From contig JAFTIA010000009.1 of the NCBI GenBank assembly GCA_017457105.1, forward strand, positions 40,393-104,392: a stretch of 64,000 nucleotides of DNA, read 5' to 3'. A program made the position numbers and the translations under genes. The notes under the pieces were generated by a model. It saw only the letters and a program-made list of their open reading frames with translations, had not been told where the DNA came from and did not search any database. Shown piece by piece: positions 1 through 7,584 of this stretch (within the stretch, counting starts at the first letter, position 1; each line of letters begins with the position of its first letter). This DNA is from Lentisphaeria bacterium. GTDB taxonomy: Bacteria > Verrucomicrobiota > Lentisphaeria > Victivallales > Victivallaceae.

Positions 1-803
1 TGCAGGGTACGGCCCGTGCCGCCGCCGGAAGCCACAGAGAAGAACTTGCGGCCGGCTTCAAGGCGTTCCTTCTTGTAGGTACCCATCACCGGGTGCTGGA
101 AGCGGGTCGGGTTGGTGGAGTTGCCGGTAATGGCAATATCCACATCTTCCTGCCACATGATGGCAACGCCTTCACGGACGTCATCAGCACCGTAGCAGCG
201 GACAGCCAGACGGTCCGGATTGCTGCCGAAAGCAGTTTCGGAAACGATCTGGAGCTTGCCGGTGGCGTAGTCAAACTTGGTTTCCACGCCGGTGAAGCCG
301 TTGATACGGGCAATGATCTGGGCGGCATCTTTGCCGAGACCGTTCAGGATCACCCGCAGTTTGTTCTTGCGGACTTTGTTGGCGGATTTGGCCAGACCGA
401 TGGCGCCTTCGGCGGCGGCAAAGGATTCGTGACCGGCGGTGAAGGCGAAGCACTTGGTGTCTTCGGAGAGCAGCATGCTGGCCAGATTGCCATGGCCGAT
501 ACCGACCTTGCGGTCATCCGCCACAGAACCGGGGATGCAGAAGCTCTGGAGACCTTCGCCCAGAGTTTTGGCGATTTCGCTGGCGACCGTCTGACCACGC
601 TTGATGGCCACAGCCGCACCCACCAGGTATGCCCAGCAGGCGTTTTCAAAGCAGATGGGCTGGATGTCCTTCACGCGCTGGTAAATATCCAGACCTTTGG
701 CTTTGGTGATCTGTTCCGCTTCTTCGATGGAAGCGATGCCGTTGTCGTTCAAAAACTTATTGACCTGAGCGATCCGGCGTTCGTAGCTTTCAAAAAGTGC
801 CAT
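1..803 (-). CDS. GGGtGRT protein, partial (3' end outside window)
   Basis: The protein reads MALFESYERR at its N-terminus and, where the window cuts it, ends in VASGGGTGRTL. This is the diagnostic motif of the GGGtGRT family, which is named for it and has no assigned biochemical function. About 267 residues are visible. The start ATG (801-803 on the minus strand) follows a GGAG ribosome site and lies 12 bases after the stop of the NifU-like gene, so the two genes are co-transcribed. The pairing with a NifU-like scaffold is typical of the family in anaerobes and suggests a role connected with iron-sulfur clusters; that role is inference. Family assignment is secure because of the motif and the partner. 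Confidence 0.9.
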   Translation of the reverse strand, partial: MALFESYERRIAQVNKFLNDNGIASIEEAEQITKAKGLDIYQRVKDIQPICFENACWAYLVGAAVAIKRGQTVASEIAKTLGEGLQSFCIPGSVADDRKVGIGHGNLASMLLSEDTKCFAFTAGHESFAAAEGAIGLAKSANKVRKNKLRVILNGLGKDAAQIIARINGFTGVETKFDYATGKLQIVSETAFGSNPDRLAVRCYGADDVREGVAIMWQEDVDIAITGNSTNPTRFQHPVMGTYKKERLEAGRKFFSVASGGGTGRTL

Positions 804-815
804 GATATGCTCTCC

Positions 816-1538
816 TTATGCCTTGCGCGGGTTGATGACTTTTTCGGCATCGGCAAACCGGCCGTAGGACTTCTGGAATTTCTTGACGAAATCCTTGACG
901 GACATCTTTTCCAGTTCTTCGGTGGTGGAATTGTTCACAAATTCCATCATCTTGCCAAGGTTGACAAATTCGTAACCGATGATCTTGTCTTCCTTGTCCA
1001 GAGCCAGACCGGTCACATAGCCTTCGGCCATTTCCAGGTAACGCACACCCTTCTGGGCGGTGCTGTACATGGTACCGGTGATGGAACGCAGCTGCTTCAG
1101 GTCTTCCAGACCGGCGCCGATGGGCAGCCCGCCTTCGGAGAAGGCAGTCTGGGTGCGGCCATAGACGATCTGCAAAAAGAGTTCGCGCATGGCGGTGTTG
1201 ATGGCATCGCAGACCAGGTCGGTATTCAGAGCTTCCAGAATGGTCTTGCCGGGCAGGATTTCAGCAGCCATGGCGGCGGAGTGGGTCATCCCGCTGCAGC
1301 CGATGGTTTCCACCAGTGCTTCCTGGATGATACCGTCTTTCACGTTCAGCGTGAGTTTGCAGGCACCCTGCTGGGGGGCGCACCAGCCCACACCGTGGGT
1401 CAGGCCGGAAATATCTTTGACTTCTTTCGCCTGGGTCCAGGCACCTTCCTGCGGGATCGGAGCAGGACCGTGGTTCGGCCCCTGGGCGACGCAGACCATC
1501 TGCTCGACTTCATGCGAGCACAGATAGGGACAGCTCAT
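816..1538 (-). CDS. NifU-like iron-sulfur cluster assembly scaffold protein (GGGtGRT partner)
   Basis: A 240-residue protein with a NifU/IscU-type core. Conserved-looking cysteines stand in GWCAPQQGAC (about C53 and C60) and in TIGCSGMTH (about C81), spaced as expected for ligands that hold a transient Fe-S cluster. A further Cys-rich N-terminus (MSCPYLCSHE) and a long C-terminal extension set it apart from classical IscU of about 130 residues. The start ATG is preceded by GAGGAG. It is first in a two-gene operon with the GGGtGRT gene, a known association in anaerobes. It probably holds or delivers Fe-S clusters in the cytoplasm. The exact client is unknown. Confidence 0.85.
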   Translation of the reverse strand: MSCPYLCSHEVEQMVCVAQGPNHGPAPIPQEGAWTQAKEVKDISGLTHGVGWCAPQQGACKLTLNVKDGIIQEALVETIGCSGMTHSAAMAAEILPGKTILEALNTDLVCDAINTAMRELFLQIVYGRTQTAFSEGGLPIGAGLEDLKQLRSITGTMYSTAQKGVRYLEMAEGYVTGLALDKEDKIIGYEFVNLGKMMEFVNNSTTEELEKMSVKDFVKKFQKSYGRFADAEKVINPRKA

Positions 1539-1678
1539 GTTTTTTTCTCCTCATTTTATGTGTAGATGTGGTTGAAAACCGTATATTTACCAATATACAC
1601 CGCAAAACGGATTTTTTCCAGTTGATTTTCAGTTTTTTTCAGGAAAAGAGGAGGCGCGCATAAGGCGAACCGGAGAGA

Positions 1679-1783
1679 ATGGACAAGATGGACAAGATGG
1701 ACAAGATGGACAAGATGGACAAGATGGACAAGATGGACAAGATGGACAAGATGGACAAGATGGACAAGATGGACAAGATGGAC
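1679..1783. repeat. 9-bp tandem array, 11 perfect ATGGACAAG units plus a partial unit
   Basis: Eleven identical 9-bp units run from 1679 to 1777, followed by ATGGAC before the pattern decays. Because the unit is a multiple of three without stops, both strands stay open (MDK repeats on plus; LVH or SIL repeats on minus), but no ribosome site or domain supports a gene. It lies in the 416-bp interval between the NifU-like gene and the four-helix-bundle gene. Perfect unit identity suggests recent expansion by slippage. Confidence 0.95.
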
Positions 1784-1804
1784 GTCGGCGGCATGGTATT
1801 GGGT

Positions 1805-1831
1805 ATGTCCATTATGTCCATTATGTCCATT
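1805..1831. repeat. Inverted block of three ATGTCCATT units
   Basis: Three perfect 9-bp units, each the reverse complement of AATGGACAT. They share the core ATGGACA with the array at 1679-1783 but in opposite orientation, with about 21 bases of unrelated sequence between. Transcribed together, the two blocks could fold on each other through repeated TGGACA/TGTCCA pairings. The rest of 1832-1942 is AT-rich without a recognisable feature. Confidence 0.9.
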
Positions 1832-1954
1832 ATTCCTACGGTTACAGAAAAAATCCCAATTCAAACTTGACATTTTGAAAAATAAGTTTAGTTTAAATCT
1901 GATGTTTCAGTGGAGTAACCTCTTGTTTCTGAAATTTTTGATTTGAGTCAAAAT

Positions 1955-2539
1955 ATGAAGCCTGATTTTCAACCTTCTCTTTTGCCGCTTCATGGGGGAT
2001 ACCGGCACTTGAAATCTTTTCAGATCGCACGGTTGGTGTATGATCTTACTGAGTATTTCGTCTGGCGTTATATTCCCCGGAATTCCCGAACTTGTGATCA
2101 GATGGTTCAGGCTGCCCGTTCCGGCGTTCAGAACATAGCTGAAGGAAGTTTAGCCTCCGGAACCAGCAAAAAAACAGAATTAAAATTGACAAATGTTGCC
2201 CGGGCAAGTTTGGAAGAACTGAAACTTGATTATGAGGATTTTATCCGTCAGCGGAATTTGCAGTTATGGGATGCTGCGGATTTGCGGTGCAAGTCTTTGA
2301 TCTCTGCCAGATGCCGTTCTTTGGGGGCGATTCGGGCGTGGGTGAATGGCCCGGCTGGACAGAATTCTCCTGTTCCGGAGGTTGCTGCCAACGCTGCTTT
2401 GATATTGATCCGGGTTGCAAGTTCACTTCTTGCCCGGCAAATTGTTCGTCTGGCTACTGATTTTGAAGAGAAGGGCGGCTTTACTGAACGGCTCTATCAG
2501 GTTCGAAGTAAAGCTCGCCGGAACAAAACCGGTCTCTGA
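1955..2539 (+). CDS. Four-helix-bundle suffix-domain protein (S23/Avd-like superfamily)
   Basis: About 194 residues. The N-terminal part contains the hallmark pattern YRHLKSFQIARLVYDLT, then DQMVQAARSGVQNIAEG, then TKK-type helices and TNVARASLEEL. This matches the four helix bundle proteins related to the 23S rRNA intervening-sequence protein and to Avd of diversity-generating retroelements, in the longer version with a C-terminal suffix. ATG 1955 was chosen; an in-frame TTG at 1943 is the alternative, and neither has a clear ribosome site. The gene stands alone, is more AT-rich than its neighbours, and follows the 9-bp array by 124 bp. No retroelement or rRNA is nearby. Function is unknown; transfer is inferred from composition. 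Confidence 0.8.
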   Translation: MKPDFQPSLLPLHGGYRHLKSFQIARLVYDLTEYFVWRYIPRNSRTCDQMVQAARSGVQNIAEGSLASGTSKKTELKLTNVARASLEELKLDYEDFIRQRNLQLWDAADLRCKSLISARCRSLGAIRAWVNGPAGQNSPVPEVAANAALILIRVASSLLARQIVRLATDFEEKGGFTERLYQVRSKARRNKTGL

Positions 2540-2561
2540 TTTCTTCAAAAAGCCTATACCC

Positions 2562-4781
2562 TCACTCCCCGTAGGGGATAAAGAGGATGTGCCCTTTGAC
2601 TTTGCCTTTTTCCACGGTGCGCTCAAAGACCCGCCACAGAAAACGGAAACGGCTGTCTTCTCCATCTTTCTGGATCGCCACAAAGGGGAAATAGATCGTT
2701 TCCGATTTCTTCCCCCGGCGTTTGTGACGGTACAGAAATTGCAATATCTGAACATCTTCCCGTTCCGTCGTACCCTCGCCGGATGCCAGTTTCAGTAAAA
2801 ATTTCCAGCTGTAATCCCCGTTGCTGATATGGATCCGGTTGAAGAAAAAGAGATTGCCGAATTCACTCCTTGTAAGGGGCGTGCACGCCTGATAAACCGC
2901 CTGTTTCGCTTTTGCCGGATCCGTCATATCCAGCGATACATGGGCATCGGCCGCCTGCCGGGTGATTTCTCCCGCGCGTTTGCGCAGTTTTGCCTGTTCT
3001 TTCCCGATGGCTTCTTCTTCCAGACGGATGCGTTCCTGTTCAATGAGATAGGTATATTTTTCAATTTTCGTTTTCTGCGGCCACTTCTTTGCCCGGCGTT
3101 CTTCCAGTTTTTTCCTGCGTCTGGCAAGATTGCCGGTATCCCGCTGAACTTTTTGGATATCCTGCCGGAGTTTTTCCAGCGTTTGAGCATCATAACCTTT
3201 TTTTGCCGTGTAAAATGTTTTGATTTCCCGGTGGAAAAGACCGCAGGCGGCAAATGTTTTGTCCTGCGAAAGAAGCTGTCTTTCCGGATCGGCGGCAGGG
3301 GAATAAATGGCGGCTGTATTTTGATCATGCTCCTTTGTCCGTCTGTAATACCCCATGGGCCAGAAAACCGCAGTGGTACTGTTTCCTTTGGTTCGGCTGC
3401 CCCACGAAAGAAGCGGCAGGGAATAGAATTCCGACCGGTGTGGTGTTTTTTCAAACCATGTCAGCAGGACCGGCAACAGGCGGAAAGTACAGTCCCTGCG
3501 GCTGTGCTGGAAATACAGCGGTATAAATCCGCCGGTGGTATAAGATTCTGTGGGCAATGTCACCTTTTGCTGCAATTCCTGCAGAAAAAGGTTCAATGTG
3601 GGACTGTCCACTACCGAATCCGGCAGTTTGGCTTCCGGATCAATGATTTGCAGTTCCTGCCGGATCCTCTGCCTGCCGGAGGGGGAATATTTTATTTTGT
3701 TTAACCGCTCAAACGCCCGGGTTTTCGGATTTTCGGCATAAATGCGGGAGGTTTCAAAGCCGCTCAAAAGAAGCCATGCGTGCAAACTGGTTTCTCCGGC
3801 ATAACCGTGCACATGGGGATTGCCCGTTATGAACGCATTTCTCCGGGTATAACCGCAAAGAAGATTGCTTAAAATGGAAAAACGGGTTCTGTATTCCGTT
3901 TTCTTGAAATAGGGGAATCCCAGCAGGATGTTGAATTCAGCATTTTCGCTGTCTGTTTCAAAACCGAACAGCGGAAAAAGTCCGCCGCTCACGGTTTTCT
4001 GCTGAACAAAAGATTCTGCGACTTTGGCTCGGATCCTGTCCCAGGCGGCTTTGTCCGTCCTGGGGGGCAGGGGGGCTTGGATGCCGTAGGGTGCAAGTTT
4101 GTAGGCAAGGGTGGTATCCGGCGTGATTTGCTGCAAACTTAAAAGCCGGCGGAGATCATACGGGCCCGGATCACTCCAGTTGATCTCTGTTTTGCCGTAT
4201 CCCAGAAGACTGATCAGATGAAAATCGGATGAGATAAATGGACTCTTATACGGATCATGCTTGCAGTTTTCTTTATGTTGGCGTATCCAGAATGGGATAT
4301 ACATGCTGAAGTCGGGCGAGTGATGGATCAGCGGGAAAAATCCGTAACCTTTGACTTCATTATTCCAGTAGGTGTTGAAGATCCAGCCGTGGCGCTTTGC
4401 CGGATTCCAGGCAATCAGGGGGAAGAGGATGGAGTAATCATCCCCTTCCTGATTGTAAAAGGGGCGCACTGCAAAGCCGTAGGGGTCGGCATCGATCATG
4501 GGCCACAGGCAGGAGATGTAATCCCGGTTGCGGAAAAAGAAGGGCCAGACATTGATGAGTGTATCGTGGATCCCTCCCAATTCCTGCCGTTGATCCCGTT
4601 TGGTATGCGCAGGGTGAACTGCTTTTTCCGGGAATTTACCGGAAGTCAGGCGGGACTTGGAGGGGGCGGAGTAGTCCTGAAAAACACCGCCGGAAGTGCG
4701 CAGCATCCTTTCGCTGGAAGCACAGCCTGCCAGCAGAAATGCCGATAAGCAAACCGCAGTTCCCGCAAGATACTTTTTCAT
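2562..4781 (-). CDS. Large repetitive lipoprotein of unknown function
   Basis: A 739-residue protein with a lipoprotein signal: basic MKK, hydrophobic core, lipobox LAGC at about residues 17-20, so it is expected to be lipid-anchored at the cell envelope. The body carries repeated aromatic-rich strands with a [FL][FI]PL-type core, for example in SILFPLIAW, YGFFPLIHH, GGLFPLFGF and GGFIPLYFQ. These look like successive beta-strand units. A charged coiled-coil segment with runs of K, R and E follows at roughly residues 540-640. It is last in the mtnP-ftsZ-lipoprotein operon, 26 bp after ftsZ. No enzymatic motif was recognised. It may be a lineage-specific surface or scaffold protein. Confidence 0.7.
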   Translation of the reverse strand: MKKYLAGTAVCLSAFLLAGCASSERMLRTSGGVFQDYSAPSKSRLTSGKFPEKAVHPAHTKRDQRQELGGIHDTLINVWPFFFRNRDYISCLWPMIDADPYGFAVRPFYNQEGDDYSILFPLIAWNPAKRHGWIFNTYWNNEVKGYGFFPLIHHSPDFSMYIPFWIRQHKENCKHDPYKSPFISSDFHLISLLGYGKTEINWSDPGPYDLRRLLSLQQITPDTTLAYKLAPYGIQAPLPPRTDKAAWDRIRAKVAESFVQQKTVSGGLFPLFGFETDSENAEFNILLGFPYFKKTEYRTRFSILSNLLCGYTRRNAFITGNPHVHGYAGETSLHAWLLLSGFETSRIYAENPKTRAFERLNKIKYSPSGRQRIRQELQIIDPEAKLPDSVVDSPTLNLFLQELQQKVTLPTESYTTGGFIPLYFQHSRRDCTFRLLPVLLTWFEKTPHRSEFYSLPLLSWGSRTKGNSTTAVFWPMGYYRRTKEHDQNTAAIYSPAADPERQLLSQDKTFAACGLFHREIKTFYTAKKGYDAQTLEKLRQDIQKVQRDTGNLARRRKKLEERRAKKWPQKTKIEKYTYLIEQERIRLEEEAIGKEQAKLRKRAGEITRQAADAHVSLDMTDPAKAKQAVYQACTPLTRSEFGNLFFFNRIHISNGDYSWKFLLKLASGEGTTEREDVQILQFLYRHKRRGKKSETIYFPFVAIQKDGEDSRFRFLWRVFERTVEKGKVKGHILFIPYGE

Positions 4782-4807
4782 GACTGGTTTCCTTTTGCTG
4801 AAAAGAA

Positions 4808-6028
4808 TTATTCTGCAGCGATCACTGTACCTTTATCGATGGGGGTGGAACGCCGCCGCCAGGTGGGATCATCCAGATCTTCTCCGTTCCAGATGACCGG
4901 CTGGGTTTTTTCCATCATGCCTTTAGACTGATTTTCAAAGGCGAATTCCTGCTGGGCATTGTTGGCGGGCTGCTTTGTTGTCTTTTGTTTTGCCTGCCGG
5001 GGTTTGCGGGCCGTTGCACCGGCTGCAGCGGGCAGCTCGGTCCGGAGAACCTGTTCATCGGCAGAGTCGTCAAATTTCACTGTGACACAACAGACCATCA
5101 CCCGGTCGCCGAATGTGGGTTCCACCGATGCCCCGCTGAGGATCTTTGCAGATGGTCCGATAAATTCCATGGCGGCATCCAGTGTCTGCCGGACTTCCCC
5201 GATGGAGAGGTCGCTGCCGCCAATGAGGGACATGATCACGGCATCCGCATTCCAAATCTTGTCGGCGCCGCCCAGCAGGGGGGCCTGAAGCATTTTTTCC
5301 AGTGCTTTCAAACAGCAATCCGCGCCGTCTGCCCGGACGGCATGACCCACGCCGATACTGCAGAATCCCTTTTTCCGGTGCAGGATCGCCGCCAGATCCC
5401 CTGTTTCCGGAGCCAGAATATTGTTCTGCGTCAAAAGCAGGGTAATGGCAAGAGCTGTTTCCGCCAGTTCCCGGTTCGCCATGTCGTATGCCTGCAAAAC
5501 CGGTGTGGCGGGAGGCAATACGGAATAAAGCAGATCGTTGGGCAGGGCAAGGACTGCCTCTGCGCCCGTAAGCAGATCCTGCCGGATGGCCTCTTCTGCC
5601 GCCTGTCTGCGGCTGTGCCCTTCCTGCGAAAAAGGCAGCGTTACCAGAAAGATCACCGGAATATCGTTTTTCCGGCAGATGCTTTGAATGATCCCGGCCC
5701 CGCCGGTAGCTGTGCCGCCGCCGAAAGCCGCTGTAACCAGCAGAAATTCCGGGGTGCCGATCAGTTTTTCAATCGAACTGCGTTCGTGGGAAAGCGCGCG
5801 TTGTCCATCCAGAACTTCTCCTCCGCACCCGCGGCCATTGCGCCAATCCTGTGCGGCAAGAAGCCGGTTTTCCGGAGCTACACCGGAATTTTCCAGTTTA
5901 TTTTTATCCGTATCGATCGCCAGTACCCGTACCTGGAGTCCTTCCGGAAGCATATTCTGCAGCCGCCCTGCGGTAGCGACACCTACGCTGCCAAGCCCCA
6001 GAACGGTAAGACCCTGTTGAACCGTCAT
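4808..6028 (-). CDS. ftsZ: Divergent FtsZ (tubulin-family division GTPase)
   Basis: A 406-residue protein that aligns by eye along the whole FtsZ fold. It has an N-terminal Rossmann strand (VLGLGSVGVATAG), a signature loop FGGGTATGGAG at about residues 102-111 where canonical FtsZ has GGGTGTG, the ALPND segment at about 161-165, a T7 loop with D211 kept and glutamate at the position of the other catalytic aspartate, and a terminal EDLDDPTWRRR at about 383-393. That last segment resembles the FtsA/ZipA-binding C-terminal peptide. A disordered, Gln/Lys-rich linker precedes it. It sits between mtnP and a lipoprotein gene, not in a division/cell-wall cluster. Very divergent FtsZ is known in Lentisphaerae. 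Expected role: the cytokinetic ring at midcell. Confidence 0.85.
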   Translation of the reverse strand: MTVQQGLTVLGLGSVGVATAGRLQNMLPEGLQVRVLAIDTDKNKLENSGVAPENRLLAAQDWRNGRGCGGEVLDGQRALSHERSSIEKLIGTPEFLLVTAAFGGGTATGGAGIIQSICRKNDIPVIFLVTLPFSQEGHSRRQAAEEAIRQDLLTGAEAVLALPNDLLYSVLPPATPVLQAYDMANRELAETALAITLLLTQNNILAPETGDLAAILHRKKGFCSIGVGHAVRADGADCCLKALEKMLQAPLLGGADKIWNADAVIMSLIGGSDLSIGEVRQTLDAAMEFIGPSAKILSGASVEPTFGDRVMVCCVTVKFDDSADEQVLRTELPAAAGATARKPRQAKQKTTKQPANNAQQEFAFENQSKGMMEKTQPVIWNGEDLDDPTWRRRSTPIDKGTVIAAE

Positions 6029-6040
6029 TCTTTTTTGCCT

Positions 6041-6925
6041 TTATTTGAGGTATTTGCCGAAAATAAGAGAACATTTTTCCCGGGTTTCCGGCGGGATACA
6101 TGCCGGATCTGTCACAACTGCGCTTGCCATAGCGTGAGGACACGCACATTTCCGGGGGAGTTTGCTGAATTCCTGCGCTGCTATCTGAACAAGTTTGCAG
6201 GAGAGATCTTTGTTTGCCGCCATGTGCCCCAGGATCATTTCCAGCGTGACCGGTTCTTTGGATTCATGCCAGCAGTCAAAATCGGTTACAAATGCCGCAG
6301 TGGCATAGCAAATTTCCGCTTCTCTTGCCAGTTTTGCTTCCGTCAGATTGGTCATGCCGATCACCGAAAAGCCCATGGCACGGTAAAAACGGGATTCCGC
6401 CCGGGTGGAGAATGCGGGACCCGCCATATTGACATACGTTCCCGAACGGAAGACCCGGCGGCGGGGATCGTCGCTGTCTTTGATTGCTTTTTCCAGCGCA
6501 TCGGCCGCCAGAGCGCTCAATTCCGGACAGACCGGGTCGGCAAAGGTGATATGCCCCACGATGCCGTCCCCGAAAAAAGTCTGATCCTGCGGCGGCTGTT
6601 TACTGCGGTCAAAATACTGATCCACGATCACCACATCCCGCGGGCGGATCTTTTTCCGCAGACTGCCCACTGCTGAAATGCTTAAAATATGAGTGACCCC
6701 CAGCATTTTCATGGCGGCGATATTGGCTTTGTAATTGATTTCGTGAGGCTGGATGGTGTGGCCCTTGCCGTGACGGGAGAGGAAAATCAGTTCACAGCCA
6801 CCGTATTTGCCGGTTTGAAGCGGGGCAGAGGGGCGCCCGTAAGGGGTTTCCGGGAATTCCTCCCGGGTTTCGGTCATTCCCAGCAGTTCATTGAGGCCGC
6901 TTCCGCCGATAATTCCAAGTTTCAT
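6041..6925 (-). CDS. mtnP: S-methyl-5'-thioadenosine phosphorylase
   Basis: A 294-residue purine-nucleoside-phosphorylase family protein. The phosphate-binding MKLGIIGGSGL start, the SRHGKGH segment with the following HEINYKANI, and the substrate segment MAGPAFSTRAESR followed by IGMTNLTEAKLAREAE are typical of MTA phosphorylases. It cleaves 5'-methylthioadenosine with phosphate to adenine and methylthioribose-1-phosphate in purine and methionine salvage. It is first in the minus-strand operon with ftsZ (12 bp away) and the large lipoprotein. A sigma70-type promoter lies just upstream. The last 40 residues beyond the core are variable. An inosine/guanosine specificity is possible but less likely. 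Confidence 0.9.
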   Translation of the reverse strand: MKLGIIGGSGLNELLGMTETREEFPETPYGRPSAPLQTGKYGGCELIFLSRHGKGHTIQPHEINYKANIAAMKMLGVTHILSISAVGSLRKKIRPRDVVIVDQYFDRSKQPPQDQTFFGDGIVGHITFADPVCPELSALAADALEKAIKDSDDPRRRVFRSGTYVNMAGPAFSTRAESRFYRAMGFSVIGMTNLTEAKLAREAEICYATAAFVTDFDCWHESKEPVTLEMILGHMAANKDLSCKLVQIAAQEFSKLPRKCACPHAMASAVVTDPACIPPETREKCSLIFGKYLK

Positions 6926-6979
6926 AGGTTCCTGTCCTTGCTTTTTCCTGAAATGATTCTATTTTACTAACAGGAAAAG

Positions 6980-7008
6980 AATATAATTCATATCATTGCA
7001 AAATGCAA
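6980..7008 (-). promoter_or_regulatory. Sigma70-type promoter for the mtnP-ftsZ operon
   Basis: On the minus strand TTGCAT (7003-7008) and TATATT (6980-6985) are separated by 17 bp. A perfect inverted repeat ATTGCA-AAA-TGCAAT (6996-7009 region) overlaps the -35 box and could be an operator. On the plus strand TATAAT at 6982-6987 may serve as the -10 of the divergent mcsA promoter, although its -35 is weak. Confidence 0.6.
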
Positions 7009-7035
7009 TCTTTTTTTGTGAGAGGAGATTGAAAA

Positions 7036-7584
7036 ATGCTTTGCGATATCTGCAAAAAAAATGAAGCAACGATCCATTACAAGGAGATCGTGGGCGGTCA
7101 GCAGAAATCGTTGAATGTTTGTGCTGAATGTGCCCAGAAACATGAGAAGGCCTCCGGAATGAATTTCGGCGCCTTCAATCTGGCGGAAATGCTTTTTAAT
7201 CTGGGGAAACTTTCCGGCGGTCCGGAAATGGAAAAAGAGGCTTCTTTGCCGGAACAGCTGACTTGTCCCCAATGCGGGAGAACGGTCAAGGATCTGCATG
7301 ATTCCGGCGGTCGGCTGGGGTGCGCGGCATGCTACAAGAGTTTTGCACCGCTTCTGGAAGATGTGTTGAACCGGGTGCAGCGGGGCAGAGTCCATGTGGG
7401 CAAACGCCCCGGAGTCAAACGGCGCAATATCGCCGGAAATGCGGCGGTCACAGCCGCCAAACTGGCCGCCCTCAGGGAAGAACTTGCCCGTTTGGTGAAA
7501 GTGGAAAATTATGAAAAGGCCGCCCAGGTGCGGGATGCCATCCGGGAATTGGAAAAAGCGGCGAAGCCGGAGGGGGAAGTATGA
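7036..7584 (+). CDS. mcsA: McsA-like zinc-finger/UVR-motif protein, activator of McsB
   Basis: A 182-residue protein with CxxC zinc-binding pairs at the N-terminus (MLCDICKKN, then NVCAEC) and a second set in the middle (LTCPQCGR, then LGCAACYK). A C-terminal UVR motif (LREELARLVKVENYEKAAQVRD) follows. This is the McsA layout: it binds and stimulates the arginine kinase McsB, whose gene overlaps it by 4 bp here. AGGAG stands upstream of the ATG. The heat-shock repressor gene ctsR and clpC, frequent partners in Firmicutes, are not in this window, so control here is probably different. Confidence 0.85.
   Translation: MLCDICKKNEATIHYKEIVGGQQKSLNVCAECAQKHEKASGMNFGAFNLAEMLFNLGKLSGGPEMEKEASLPEQLTCPQCGRTVKDLHDSGGRLGCAACYKSFAPLLEDVLNRVQRGRVHVGKRPGVKRRNIAGNAAVTAAKLAALREELARLVKVENYEKAAQVRDAIRELEKAAKPEGEV

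Noticed and set aside
93..1565. 490-codon plus-strand open frame
   Set aside because: Opposite the GGGtGRT and NifU-like genes; no domain.
1679..1831. CRISPR array
   Set aside because: Units are 9 bp with no spacers, and no cas genes are nearby.
1556..1873. Open frames across the 9-bp array on both strands (MDK, LVH and SIL repeats)
   Set aside because: They exist because the unit is 9 bp without stop codons; no ribosome site or folded domain supports them.
2501..2525. tRNA-like GGTTCGAA box
   Set aside because: Lies within the four-helix gene; no cloverleaf can be formed around it.
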